Under the pieces are notes generated by a model. It was given only the letters and a program-made list of their open reading frames with translations, was not told the origin of the DNA and ran no database searches. DNA of 64,000 bases from Casuarina equisetifolia. Taxonomy: Eukaryota > Streptophyta > Magnoliopsida > Fagales > Casuarinaceae. The DNA lies in the NCBI GenBank assembly GCA_028551475.1, contig CM052354.1, positions 4,881,391 through 4,945,390 on the forward strand, read 5' to 3'. Below are positions 1 to 11,886 of this stretch, one piece after another. Made by a program: the position numbers and the translations under genes. Position 1 is the stretch's first letter; each line of letters starts with the position of its first letter.

Positions 1-2728
1 ATAAAAAATATTGTAGCATTGTTAGAAAGAACATAATATAGAGTCTAAATGAAGTAGTTTGTCCAGTATGTGGACATAAATATGTGTCAACAATTGTTGA
101 ACTAATATGGTAATGGTGACACGATTTAGTTGAAATGAAGCTGAATGGTCTTTTGCCTAAGAGTGTTCTGCACGTCTTCAACAAAGAGTGACTAAAGTGG
201 AACCTATGAAGTTAGTAAATCAACTTTGCTACTACTGCAAGCTATCATGCGTGTATGTTTTGCTTTGTCCAAGTCTGTATTTAAAGGGTTGCAGTTTAGT
301 CATAGAACTTGAGCAACTAGAACCTTTGTATCCTTGTTTGTACCATGTTATCTCCTTTTGTAAGCTCTGCTATGTAAACTTGTTTGGTTCAGCTGACTCC
401 TTGCAGTTTGTTTATCAAGTCATTACCTCTCAATTTTGTTACAATCAAAACCACTTTGTGTATTTTTTCTGCCCATAAAGGTCTATCAAAAATATTGCTT
501 TAAGTCTCAAAGTTGCGTGATAATTGATCTTAAAGGTGGTTTACAGATAGTTCTGTTTAAAAGACCATCCTAGGAAATTGAGTTATATGGTTTGGATATT
601 ATCTAAGACATTTTGTTTGAAATCTGAAAATACTCTTAATTGTGAAACTTATCCAATCTGGCTTATCTTACAAAGAAATTATAGCTCTGTTACATTAGAT
701 TATGATTAGAATTCAACTTCTTTAAACAGATCAATTTTTGGGGAGACATTACTTATTCTTATTGCTTATCATCTGAGATACATTTTTCCTAAATTGCAGG
801 ATTGATGGTTGGCTTAGAGTTATGATTTGGAACTCAAATTGTTCATCTTTTAGGTATTATTTGGACTCTATGAGGTCGGCATGTTTCTTCTGCAGTGGTG
901 GAAAAACTTTCCCTTAGTACTTGCAGAAAACAATTAAAGTCAAAAAGGTACACCAAGCTCGACGAGTACTTTCGTATGGTAAAGAAGCTGATTCTAGCAC
1001 TAAACATGAAGAGAAAAAGATGATAATGTTTCTGATGTAACCTTGATTAATGAAGAGAAAAAAAGAAGATAATGTCTCTAAGGCTACCTTGGTATGGAAG
1101 GCAGTCGAATTACTAATATATTTCGTTGCTTTGGTTCCTCTTTCAGCGAGCCTTTCTAGAAATTCAAGTTGCATTCTTATTGTGTAGGATTACAGTTCTT
1201 AGCATCATGAGTAAGCTTTTAGTGCAATTAATCTTTTTATGTACTTCCTTTTACTCTTAAGCTGCATATGATTGCAATAGTTCATTTGTAACCAAATTAA
1301 ACTTTGAGTGGCATTCAGAATCTTCTTCCCCCATGATGAATCCTGAATCAAGGTTTAGGTTGGCAAAAGGACTGTTCTAAAGTTATTAGGGAAATTAAGA
1401 AAAAGTTTGTCGAAAGAACAAGGATACCAAGTCTTTGAGCTACAAGAATACTCACACACCCATGTAGATGTGTGTGTGTGAAGATATAATAAAGGCCTCA
1501 TCCTATCTTTCGTGCTTATTTTGCATAAAGTATGCCGTCTTCATCCACCTGCTCACTTTATTTTAACATAAAGAAAATTTAGCATGTTGCTGTCAACTGG
1601 AACCAAAACCTTAATACTGCACTAATCTATTTTTCTCTTCACTTTAAATCATATGTGCCTTGTTTGTATCTTAATCTCTTCTTTACTAATACTCACAAAT
1701 AGGTGATCAGCGTGACTAGATTTTTTCAGATGGGCATCTGCTCAACCAAGTGTTATTTTGTTCTCCTTGTCTCCTTAGTTCTTATAATCATATGGCTTAA
1801 TTTAAGGGCAGTGATATTTACCATTTCAGGGAGTGAGCTCAATGTTACTTATGGTTGACCAAGCTTAGATCTGGAGCGGATGGAGAGTTACAAAGTATCT
1901 TCCTACAATGATTGAGTATTACCTTCTCATGCAATATTAAGAAAGCACGCACTTAATTTAAACTTGGCCTCCAACACTTTTTGAGACTCATGCTTATGTT
2001 ACGTCTCATTTTATGCATGTACTTAAGTGAAAGAATTTCACTCATTTAAGACCTCTGATGCCATAATTGAGAAGCTAGATCCAAGCTTCTAGCCTACTAA
2101 TGTCCTCTTTTTAATGGTGCTACCTTTTGCCCTTCCAAACCACTAAACTAACTTTACTATGCATCTCCAAGCTATTTCATAATAAAGCTCTTAATTTCTG
2201 ATGCCGACTTGCTCTAAAGAAACCTAGATCTAAATCTTAGATGCAAGAACTAATTTCAACAGTTTATATGTTACTTAGATGTACCTCATATGCCAAAAAA
2301 TCTCATTCTTTTCTACAAAATTTTGTTTGCCTTTTATGCTGTTCATTTTGAACCTTTCATTCTTTTTAGTAATTAAACCCTAGATTTTCAAGTCTTTATA
2401 AGAAGTTGCTACTCAAGTGGTAGTTTTTTTCTCATTGCTTTCATATGCAAATGGTTGGAGCCAAGCTTGAGGTTAGGATCTTGTAAGAAGTAATGAACAA
2501 AGGTTTAACCCATCTATTTCATATGCTTTATGGTAGTGCCCACCTTTTCATTTAGGCTACCAAGCATTGGGAGAACCAATGTGCTTTGTAGCATTTGGCC
2601 CAATTGCAAGCACTACTTTTAACCTATTGTAGGGTAGCACAAGGTTGTTTGAGCTATATGATTTTAGAGCCTTAGATAGCATGAATTTCTGTTTGGCATA
2701 TGGTTATGACTTCAAGTGGTTTTGACAG
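1..2728. other. Non-coding sequence upstream of the MenA-like 3' exons, copy A
   Basis: No coding exon can be recognised here. Short open frames exist, but they are not conserved with the homologous stretch 26590-28465, which argues against coding. The sequence is AT-rich and could be a decayed intron of the prenyltransferase gene or intergenic DNA. A (TG)n-like tract sits near 1468-1478. Confidence 0.5.
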
Positions 2729-3663
2729 TGAGATGATGTATCTTCATTTAAGTGGCGCAATGGTTTTTGCATCAGTCCTTGTTGGCCTTACAGCAGCAGT
2801 AATCCTTTTCTGTTGCCACTTCCATTAGGTAATTTACTTCTTTTTTACAACTAACTCCCATAAATCTTTGTGATTGACTATGTTGGCTTACATTGATTGT
2901 GTATATTCAGGTGGAAGGAGATAGGGTCGTCAGAAAAACATCTCATCTGGTAAAATAACCTTAGACCTTTAACTCTTTAATATATTGAAAGAGAAATAAA
3001 TAACATTTTCTATGTTACCTGTACTTTCATATTTGTTGGCAGATAAGGCTTGGCCCCAAAGGAGGCTCAAGGCTAGTGCAGGTGGCTCTTATAGTGTTTT
3101 ACTTCTCTTTGTTTGCCTTTGGTCTTATCAAGGCTCTCCCTTTTCCTTGCATTGTAAGTCCTTCAATTTGTGAATTCTTGAAAAAATGGCACTTTATTCC
3201 TGATCTTTCCTCTTCCTTTTAACTCTCTATGCATTTGATTACTCATTCTATATTTTGATGCTCTATGCCAGCTTCTCTGTGCTTTGACTTTGCCCATGGG
3301 AAAAATGGTCGTTAGATTTGTTGAAGATAACCAAAAGGTTCAACCAAAAGGTTAGTGCTAAACCTGTAAGATGCTACAAGTCTTTGGGTTTTAAAACCTC
3401 TCTCTGTCCGGTATAGCTGTTACAACACACCAATTTTTTTACAGAAAATGAGGACCCTGTTCTTTCTTCCTTTTTGCAAAAGTGGATTTAGTTATATGGA
3501 AGTTACTGTTACAGGACGAGGAAAATCTTCATGGCTAAATATTACAGTGTGAGATTAAACGCACTATTCAGAGCTGAATTGGCTTCTGGGCTGGTGGTGT
3601 CTAGAATAATCAGTAAAGTGCATGTTCCAAAGCTTATGCTCTCTTGAGGCTTCGAGAATATGA
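2729..3663 (+). pseudogene. MenA/ABC4-like UbiA prenyltransferase, C-terminal exons, copy A (broken)
   Basis: Five exons with GT-AG borders can be read: about 2729-2828, 2911-2949, 3043-3153, 3272-3337 and 3515-3663. Exons two to four are 39, 111 and 66 bp, all multiples of three. The conceptual product shows hydrophobic helices and a conserved stretch reading CHFH(Q)-VEGDR followed by RLGPKGGSRLVQ, KALPFPC, LTLPMGKMVVRFVED and MAKYYSVRL. This resembles the C-terminal half of plant 1,4-dihydroxy-2-naphthoate phytyltransferase, the plastid phylloquinone enzyme. Lesions: the Gln codon at the first donor is TAG, the fourth exon carries a 12-bp duplication at its donor, and the last exon has lost one base near 3517, shifting the frame. 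No upstream exons were found, so the fragment is 5'-truncated. The family call rests on remembered motifs. Confidence 0.6.
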
Positions 3664-6490
3664 TAATCCAATCCCATTGTCTACAATGGATATCAAAGAT
3701 GGTTACCGGAAAAACAAGTCTGGTGCATGCTGCACTGTTTGCTGGAGTGAATAACGAAGACTCGGTCATGGAGAAAAAGCATGAATTGTCAGACTTCCCT
3801 TTGAAATGTTGCTCGGGAAGGACCCATTTTGAGATTTCAAAGGACTTGTTTGCAGTGAGAGAACACGCTGCAGCATGGTGTGCAGAAGGCCAAGTAGAGG
3901 CGACGTAAGAAAATATTTTGTTTTTTCTCCTTGGGAATTGGTTTTGTAAGCCATTATAGAAATAATGCCGCAGATATCAGTGACCCTTTGATTTGCCACT
4001 ACAATATATTGGCGCTTTGCATTGTTGAATCCCACACAATGAGCTACCAGCCCCTAGTGAGAAGTTGAGCGAATAGCCATTTTCACAGAGGAGGCCAACA
4101 GCGGAGATTACTACAGTTCTGGGCTTCAATAAGGTCATCATAGCACATGCAACAAGGATTCAGATGACTGCTAGATTTTTTATGCCCTCCAGATGTGATA
4201 GCAACATAATGCTTATAAACTACATACATGCGGATTGCAATGAACAACTCTATCAATTCATTCTTCACATTAGGACATTTGCCATCTTGATCAATCAAGC
4301 CTCCCTACTAACCATTAGACTGCAGTTCGTCTACTCTTATATTTTGTTTAGTTAAATTTTTTTCCTTCTCAATTTTTTCCCGGATCTCATAAATAAGAAG
4401 TGTAACATGATGCGCGAAGATTACTAAAAGCAATATCGATACCAACGGAATTAGCCAAAAAAGAGGAACAGAGCCATAAAAATTTCTGAAAGTAGATACT
4501 GGTTTCAAATCCGTAGTCCTAGATAAGTCATGCCTTATTTTCCCCAAGAATTACAGCCCTCTAGGCAATCAAAATAATGCTGATAGCTATCCGAGTATTC
4601 ATTCCTTGGAATAATCAAGAGACCAATTTCTTTAAAAGTCATAAGCCACCAAAGTACTATGTAACTAAATATCAAAATGAATGTGTTCATTATAATGATC
4701 AACTGAAAATATTTGTCTCACAAAAATCATCCCAAAGTTAAGAAGTTGTGGCTTCCACTGTCGTAATTTCATGCAAACTTCTTAGCAAATTTAATCACTA
4801 ACCATTTGAACTCAATACAATTATTCACAAGCTTCACTCATCAAGCAACCCTGCTGCTATGGAAAGCCCTGTGCATCACAGCTCCTTCTAATATATATAG
4901 TAGATAAACTTCTTTGAGATTTCATCATCAATCCATATGTATGTCAATGGAAGTACAATAAGAAAGTAGATACTAGGAGAAATTACGTGTACAAAAAGCG
5001 CTAGATGGGGATAACTCCCACAAAGTAATTTTTAGATATTCATCATCCCACTCCAATATTTAAGGCCATAATTTGATATCTATCACATAAGCCATCACAT
5101 GAAGTTTGTAATTTGAGTTCCAAAAATACACCATATCATAAACAACATATTGCTACAAGTATTGTTTTAAAACCCTCTTAACTAACCCACCTACTAGGTA
5201 ATGCCATATAGAGAATCAGCAGCACAAGTTTCAGTTTTGTGTACAACAAGTCCGTGGTCTCTCATTCCCTCCCTTTTCATTTGTTAGTTAAGAGCAAAGG
5301 ATAGTGTAATTCTCAAATATCCTTGTAATATGTTAACATTGTAGATGTCATTTCTCTAAGCTTCCTATGCTAATAACATGTACAGATCATATGTTGAACA
5401 AGGCAAATAATTCTTCAAATAATAGAAAGTATTGTGCTCGATACCAAACTGCTTATAGTAAACACACTAAGAGTCTTCAGGATAACCACTAAGTCAACCT
5501 CCCAAAGGAGCACTCCGACTTGAGAGACTAGTTTTTATACACAAAATGTGCTGATTTGTACACATCTACACAAGGTCTTTCTCTTTCCTTTTGGCTGGAT
5601 AACATTCATAGGCCGGAACTTCTGCCAGACAAGGTCTTAAAATAACCATAGGCAAACTCACCTAATAATATGAGCCGGAACTTCATCATCCACTTCCCGG
5701 GTGGAATAATCAATGCGTATGCACCTCCAGCTTTCTGCAATTATAATCAAGTTACTCAAGTAAGAAAATTTATAAGCCTACAAATCAAGGCAGAAAACCA
5801 TATTTCAGAATAGTACAACCATACATTTGATATCTGGAAGACATCCTTTTGCATTTCTTCTACTAATCTTGACTGTTGGAACTGAACCTAGAAACAATAT
5901 CAAATATATAACTGGCAAGTAGAGCTAGAATGATATATTTTTATAAATATATGTTGTGCAGCTGCTTTGAAGTACCTCTTCTATAACCAACAATTGTTCT
6001 TGTGTCATATAGTTCATGAGAATGCCCTGCAAATCTCTGACTACCTTGGTTATATACAAGACGAGACCCATGTCTTAGCCTTACATATTGGATGCAAAAT
6101 CAGCCAAATAAGTTGCTAACTAACAATGAGGTGATGAAAAAAGTAGCAAACTTGCTCAGTCTCAATATAACAATCAGGTTTGGGAACATTAACTGAATGA
6201 TACACTAGATTGATGTTTTGTACACTAAGATTAATTTTGTTTGCCTCTAAATAGAGTTTTGAAATAGAAAAACGATGGAAGTTTTGAAGTAAAAAAATTA
6301 AATTAAATTAAAAAAACCCCTATCCTTCCTGCACCAATATTTCGGAATTTGATTATATAAGACATATGAAGGGCATTTCAGCGAAGGGATAGCACCATAG
6401 ACTTTTCAAACTTAACAATGACTAGGGGCAAACTAGGATAGGAAGAGAGACTAATCAATCTAGAATGAAGCTAATCAGAAATATACATCA
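3664..6490. other. 3' flank of MenA-like copy A, mostly non-coding
   Basis: This stretch is shared with copy B up to about 6095 and then becomes unique. A reading frame at 3660-3908 (plus) continues past the MenA-like stop. Part of it is conserved in copy B (SKMVTGKTSL, HAALFAGV), but the B copy stops early, so it is more likely 3'-UTR-like sequence than a gene. See the separate entry for the minus-strand frame at 4308-4547. Nothing else is recognisable. Confidence 0.4.
4308..4547 (-). other. Small minus-strand frame with one hydrophobic segment (79 codons)
   Basis: The frame encodes a short peptide with a hydrophobic run (PLFWLIPLVSILLLVIFAHH) followed by a charged tail rich in Glu and Lys. 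The homologous DNA in copy B (about 30221-30424, minus) keeps the beginning (STFRNFYGS) but is frameshifted before the hydrophobic run. That argues against selection on the peptide. I do not recognise a family. It could be an eroded exon of a membrane protein. Confidence 0.2.
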
Positions 6491-6559
6491 ACTACGGAGA
6501 CAAAAAAATAATATAGTACATGAGACGAGAAGAAAAGTAAAGCACCCAAGCAACAGGCA

Positions 6560-8126
6560 ACCCTGCAGAGCTACTTTTGTAAGACTTGTTACTGTAAGGC
6601 AAGTCAGAACTGTTTCCCCCATCGTCAAAACAGGCTCGTGATTGCCTAACTGGTGCTTCAGCATAGCGAGGATGAACTTCCTCCTTAAGAACCAAGGTTA
6701 GGATTAAGAAAAAAAAGATGACAAAAATAGCAACTTGAGTATGGAGATATTCAAAGATCACTGCCAATTGCAGACTAAGGACGCTTTGTGTTGTGAAGTA
6801 TAATCACTGAGATGACCACCATGATAATGTAAGGGCCATTCCATGTATAAATCATAGCCATAATTATCACAAGGAGATGGTCTACGAGCAGTAGCATGAG
6901 AAATTTCCTCGGAGGGTTAGCATCTCTATAAGAGTGTCCATCCAGGATTTCCAGGAGGTAGTCCCTCTTTGAGTTGGTCCTTCCATTGCCTTGAATTATC
7001 CCAAAAAGAGACAGGAACAAACCACAGGGAAAAAAGGGAAGGAAATTGACAGAACTACTATGATTATAGATGGTCATCATACCACTGAACCTTCCAACAT
7101 TTGAAGAAAACTGTCATCTGCTCCGAATTCCATACGGTACTTCATGTCTATCCCTTGACACATATGGTCGGCTAGGACCACCATCGATAAAACCATGACT
7201 TCGAGTGCTTCTTCCACCATGTACGGATCCCTTTAACTGATTTACCTCTCTGGCGTCGGCAAGAATCTTGCCTGCACTTATAACTAAAAAAAATTGCAAC
7301 TTCTCTTGGTGAACCTAGAGTCTGGAGTCTAGCTTGCCAGTGCATTTTGCTAGACTGCTACAAAGGCATTAAATATAGATAAATTCTACTCCAGTATCAC
7401 CAGTAGCCATGATGAACTTACTGTAGGAGACTATTACAAAATTCATACGTTAAGATTAAAAAACAAAAAAAGTACAAGATTCACAGCGAGAGCCACATAA
7501 CCCCGCCACTGACACTAAGGAATATTCAGGCTCATCAAACATTTCAAAGTTTACCTTTGCCGCCACCCCACATATTTTTAAATCGACAACTCTTTTTCAG
7601 AATTTTGTTTTAAAGATGTTCTAATTAAGTTTCATATGCTTGATTTGAAGAGATAAATGGAAGCAAGAAACAAAATAACATTTACATCTTCTATGTTATA
7701 GTTTCCCCTTCTTTAAATACCTTCAGATACCTTCAGATACCTTCTACCTTTTATTGCTTGAAACCTTATCTTGTTCATTGTAACGATGAATTTAAGAAAA
7801 TCTAAGTATATTTGTGTTCTGCTGCAATCCCCTCCCCCCTCCCCCCAAAAGAAAAAAAAAATCCAAAATTGCCACAAGGATGAGGTCAAGCAATAAATAT
7901 AAGATCAGAAAACATGAGGCCAATTCATTAAATTCAGTATTAACACCATCAGCACAAGCCATTGCTGTCTCATGAGAGTTAAATATGACAAAACCAGAAT
8001 CAATTCTTTTAGCAGCTGGCATATTAGCAAGTTCAACCTTCTCAATATTCTCAAACTCTTTAAGATGGTTCTTGACATGATCCTCATCCCAAGCAGGAGG
8101 CAAACCATCAAAGAATTTGTCCTTAC
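6560..8126 (-). pseudogene. hnRNP Q / LIF2-like RNA-binding protein gene remnant
   Basis: Three pieces on the minus strand line up with a plant hnRNP Q-type protein (LHP1-INTERACTING FACTOR 2 family). An exon at about 8126-7905 starts after a CAG acceptor and reads as an RRM: DGLPPAWDEDHVKNHLKEF, VELANMPAAKR, then a degraded RNP1 (DSGFVIF). A piece near 7235-7120 contains GGPSRPYVSRDRH. A piece near 6690-6590 reads VHPRYAEAPVRQSRACF, close to the PPRYADxxVRQSRA motif I recall from the family's C-terminus. The Arg/Gly-rich linker is missing and the frames are broken between pieces. The first RRMs were not found. This is a decayed, probably truncated copy with no sign of function. Confidence 0.6.
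7300..7904. other. Degenerate stretch inside the hnRNP Q-like remnant
   Basis: No coding exon is visible. It contains C- and A-homopolymer runs near 7830-7862 and a short direct repeat (CCTTCAGATA, twice) at about 7720-7742. It is probably intron-derived or inserted AT-rich DNA. Confidence 0.35.
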
Positions 8127-9171
8127 CTGGAAATGGTGGGGACAAGTATGTTATAACCATTGCTAAGAGCCTAACATTGTAATTAGTAAGATTTCTAGTT
8201 TCAGATCCTACTAATGGAAAGCTGTCATGCTATTTTTTTCTCATCTATCTAAAAGAGTGTCATTAAAAAGAGCATAATCTATAAACAGATAAAGATAAAT
8301 GTTGGGAAAATATGGCACAAATTGCAATATCTTAAAATCATACCACATTCAACAATGGGATACAATAACAGTCAAGAGAGTAACATGTCACAGACAGAAA
8401 ACATTTTTCTTTCACGTGTGATAAGATATACACCAAGAAGTAAGCTAACTAGTAAAGATTGATTCCAGCAAAATAGTCTCTTTTTTACCAAAAAAAAAAG
8501 ACTTATTAGAGTGTGAGAGTTAATGTCAAAACTTTAAGCATTAAGTGAAAAAATCTCATAACACTTATAAGGTTAAAATTTCATTCTCATGCTTTTGATG
8601 TAGGAGAATACTTTTAACATTTCCCTTTATTTGCACATTGATAAAAGAATTGTACGTAAACAAAAGTATAATTCCAAAACCTGAAAAATTACAAAGTGGA
8701 AGCTTATCCCTAGTTCTAATGTTATATTAATATATGAGTGTTAATCCCAAAACTTTAGAGTATTAAATAATAAAAAATATTATTAAATAATAAGGTCAAG
8801 GGTTTATCCTTACACTTTTGATATAAGATAATACCATTTTTAACACTTTTCTTTGCAATTCTAATAAAAAATTGGTTTTTTTGTGACATTTAATTTATCT
8901 TAACATATTTGACAATGTAAAAATTTATTATCATAAATGTTTCTATAATGAGTGTTGACCAATTATTCAGAAGTCATGATCTAGTGGCAAGTCCCATTCC
9001 GTACTCTAGAATATCGTTCTAGGACCTCCACAAACCTAAACCTATCCAAGGCTTTGTAAGCCCATTATAGTTTAAAGGATACAAAAGATTTATATGTACT
9101 ACCGAATGAACAGCTGTATGGGTACATTATGGGCTCCGACTGGAGAAGTACAAAAATGTCTATCCACTTAC
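8127..9171. other. AT-rich intergenic DNA with two diverged repeat copies
   Basis: No gene is seen. Two diverged copies of a segment about 110-130 bp long occur near 8505-8630 and 8730-8850. Both run from a motif like 'GAGTGTTAATCCCAAAACTTTA' through a short T-rich stretch to 'TTTTAACATTTTTCTTT'-like sequence. Confidence 0.4.
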
Positions 9172-9626
9172 TTCGCCCAAGACTAGATGGATCCAATTCC
9201 CGTTCTTCTCTAGCGAACTCGTCTTCCAAATTGTAGGCCTCGAGGCTAATCACCATACCTGTAGAGAGATATAACCAGAAACATGTAATATTCACCACAA
9301 CATAATTTATTCTATACTATTGGTCTTTACAGCTACTAAAAGTAAAAAAACAAAAAAAAGGAGTCAAATATACCGCTACTTCTCTTTTTTAATCTTATTT
9401 CAAGGTTAACAAACTGATATTATTAATATTTTTAATACAAAATGATCATTGACTGTCATAACAGGATCTTATATGAACCAGCCCTTGTTGTATGCTCTAC
9501 TTATTAAATAGCTATTAAAACAAAATAAAATCAAACCAGGCTTAACTTGTCAATATTTGCTATGCAAGCTTGCTATATGTTCATTCAAAAATTAAAGATT
9601 GATTCCAACAAAATAGTCTCTTTTTT
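8453..9626. repeat. 34-bp direct repeats flanking a 1.1-kb segment
   Basis: The 34-bp sequence at 8453-8486 recurs at 9593-9626 with one mismatch (core GATTGATTCCARCAAAATAG), exactly 1,140 bp apart. It is too long for an ordinary target-site duplication. It may mark a local duplication or the residue of a recombination event. The enclosed segment carries the exon-like frame at 9172-9258. Confidence 0.7.
9172..9258 (-). CDS. Orphan exon-like segment (87 bp)
   Basis: On the minus strand this segment is bounded by a good acceptor (CTCTACAG) and donor (GAAGTAAGT) and stays open. It encodes an acidic peptide containing LEAYNLEDEFAREERELD. Length is a multiple of three. It lies upstream, in transcription sense, of the hnRNP Q-like remnant and could be an exon of the same broken gene or of something else. 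I do not recognise the sequence. Confidence 0.25.
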
Positions 9627-10219
9627 CTTCAGTTCGTTCAATTTTGTTCATATTGTTCACTAATTCGGAAGACAAAATCATATTCCTTGTGGAAAAGAAT
9701 TATTGGAAATTGGAGAATTACAATAACTTACATGAGTGATTTTCGGAATATATTTTGGTATTTCACAGCAACAAAATCCTTTTGAATAGTCAAGTTATTG
9801 GGTGACTTCTATCCTTGGAAAGGAGATCCCTTTGTCCTACTTTAAGATATTTAGGGGCTGAAATCTTGTTCTTTATTGTGCTAAGCTTGTCTTAATAAGT
9901 ATGTATTGTCTATTAAAAGGATGCTGTTATTAAGTCATTTATTTTAGTGTTCAATTGTGCACAGAGCAAGTCAAATTAGTCAATAGCCAATGAAGTCTAT
10001 GCCCTGCTTCTTGTCCCTTATGATAGTAGGATCTAGCATCGGCCAATTTTTTCAACAATAATACGAGGAATAAAGTGTATAATTTGTTGCTGTAGAAAAA
10101 TAGGTGTGAATGCTTTGGAAAAAGAAGTGTGCATGTGATTGTACCTGCCTTTGAAAAGCAACAAATAAGTCTATTGGTTCTGAGACATGAAACAATCGAA
10201 GGAAAAAAGTTTGGTGCGT
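9259..10219. other. Intergenic, no gene seen
   Basis: AT-rich DNA without an open frame of interest or a recognisable element, apart from the second 34-bp direct repeat. Confidence 0.5.
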
Positions 10220-10224
10220 GAGTC

Positions 10225-11881
10225 TACTAGATCCTATAACAACCTAAGAGGGGGGGTGAATTAGGTTTCTATTGTAATCATCACTTCTATTTCTATGTTC
10301 AGTTACTTTTAATTCAATCAAATATAGCATTCAAAGATCTAAGGCTTAATCAGCAAGCTAATCAAACATAAAGAAGATAAGACACAAATTTACACGGTGG
10401 TTCGGCCCTTCTCACCTACTTCCACCCTCTTCTCCTTCAACATAACCGGTTGAAGTCTACTTTACTACAAAGCTAGGAGAAACTCTCCTACACTTTCCAA
10501 CTCCTCCTTAAGGAATCAAACAATCCTTACACCAAGGATTACAATATAATTGTTTACAAATTTCGAACTAAGTTTTTGTAAGATATGCAATACAAGTTCA
10601 AAAGCTTCAAACAATTGCTAAAGGCTCAATACAGAGTAAATGGACAAAAGCCCCAAATTCGTTCAAACCCTAGTAGAGTCTACTTGCAGAAAATCAACTT
10701 CAATAATAGAGTATAATGAAGCACGAATTGATTCTCTAATAAGCAAGTAATGAGCTTAAAAATTAGTCACCCAATGAAGATCAAAATCGTGGGTTTGGAT
10801 GAGTTAGAATGAATAGTATGAGATGCTTCACAGATTGCTTTCTTTGCTTCAGATTTTCGGACTGACTTGCAATGGTGAAGACAAATTTGCTTAAATACCT
10901 TCAGAACAATTAACCTCTCACTTCAAAGAGTCGTTCTGACACTTTTGAGCACCATCAAATCTTCTTCCCGTTGGAGCTTCTTATTTCCCTATTCTCTGTC
11001 CATTTTCAAGCTTAAGAGAGACAGAATGTTGGGGAAGAGGTTCTGCCTTTGTTTATTTTAAAAACCCATCCAAAACAACGCAATTTTGGTCTCAACTTAA
11101 AGTTCTGTAATTCGGGTTCTGTGGAGCAAGTTTCAGGTCTCACTCAAATCTTCTTTAATTCTCTCCAATCTTGAATCAATTTTTTGTGGGTCCTTCATAG
11201 ATTGATAGAGCATCTTATTCCTTACAAAAACCCTTTGAAATCATCTTCAGAAGCCCTCTAATCTGCTTCCAATTTCACTTTTCATTAGTTAGGGCAAGAA
11301 CTCAATGAGCTTCACCATTTCTTCAAATTGATCCTCTCTGAGCAATGGGTCTTTGATTTTTCTTCATTAAAATATTTTCCTCTTCATTAGCTTTCCAACG
11401 AGCTATCTTGTGCCTTGATTGGAGGTGAAATGGGCGGTCAAATCTATTGGCGAAGTCACATCTACGAATGGATTGCGGGTTGGGCTGATGAACTGGCGAG
11501 TTGAGTCATGGGTCACTTAAACTCTCGCGGGTCGTGGGTTGTGGGCAAGCGGGCAAGCGGGCAAGCGGGCAAGCGGGCAAGCGGGCAAGTGGGTGAACGG
11601 GTTGCGCGTTTGGATTGGGTCGCGTTTGCACGGGCCTAACTCGCGGGCTGGAACACATCTCTGGGCTGGGTCGCGTTTGCATAGGTCTGGGTTTCATCCA
11701 CACAGGCTCTGCACAGTTTTTGGTTTCTCAACCCAATTCCTGCAAATTAATCCATATTATTTTGCTTATAAAATCCTACAAATAATCAAATAATAATTAT
11801 AATATTTTCATATTATAATTCATATTTTTCTCATTGTCAAAATGTTTATATATTCTAATAATATTAAAAAATATTCCAACA
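10225..11881 (-). mobile_element. Non-coding repetitive element, possible solo LTR
   Basis: The stretch begins near 'CCTAAGAGGGGGGGTGAATT' and contains 'CACGGTGGTTCGGC' about 150 bp later, a pair of motifs I recall as recurring in plant repeats. It has no long open frame. It is flanked by a possible 5-bp duplication, GAGTC, at 10220-10224 and 11882-11886. Read on the minus strand it would start TGTTGGAAT, a typical copia LTR start, but end in TA rather than CA. Family and exact borders are uncertain. The GC-rich part at 11400-11700 contains the GGGCAAGC array. Confidence 0.35.
11543..11590 (+). repeat. (GGGCAAGC)6 tandem repeat
   Basis: Six consecutive copies of an 8-bp unit, followed by a degenerate copy (GGGCAAGTGGGTGAAC). 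It lies within an unusually GC-rich island in an otherwise AT-rich region. Confidence 0.9.
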
Positions 11882-11886
11882 GAGTC

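Larger units (their letters stand above)
1..6095. repeat. Segmental duplication, copy A (partner 26590-31938)
   Basis: The stretch is collinear with 26590-31938 over its whole length. Shared landmarks are the CAACAATTGTTGAACTAAT region near the left end, the five MenA-like exons, the TAACATTTT-type introns, and the 'AGCCTTACATATTGG' motif near 6080 and 31925, after which similarity stops. Copy A lacks about 36 bp present in copy B (near 26778-26812). Copy B lacks roughly 0.95 kb that copy A has between about 1215 and 2160. The left end lies at or beyond the window edge. This is seen directly in the sequence; the degree of identity was not computed. Confidence 0.85.

Noticed and set aside
3660..3908. 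Possible small gene after MenA-like copy A containing VTGKTSL (P-loop-like)
   Set aside because: Not a real P-loop (lacks GxxxxGK[TS]), and the copy B version stops early; better read as 3'-UTR-like sequence.
11539..11793. Frame over the GGGCAAGC array encoding a Gly/Ala/Lys-rich repeat peptide
   Set aside because: Product of translating a simple repeat. Also not a CRISPR array: units are 8 bp with no spacers.
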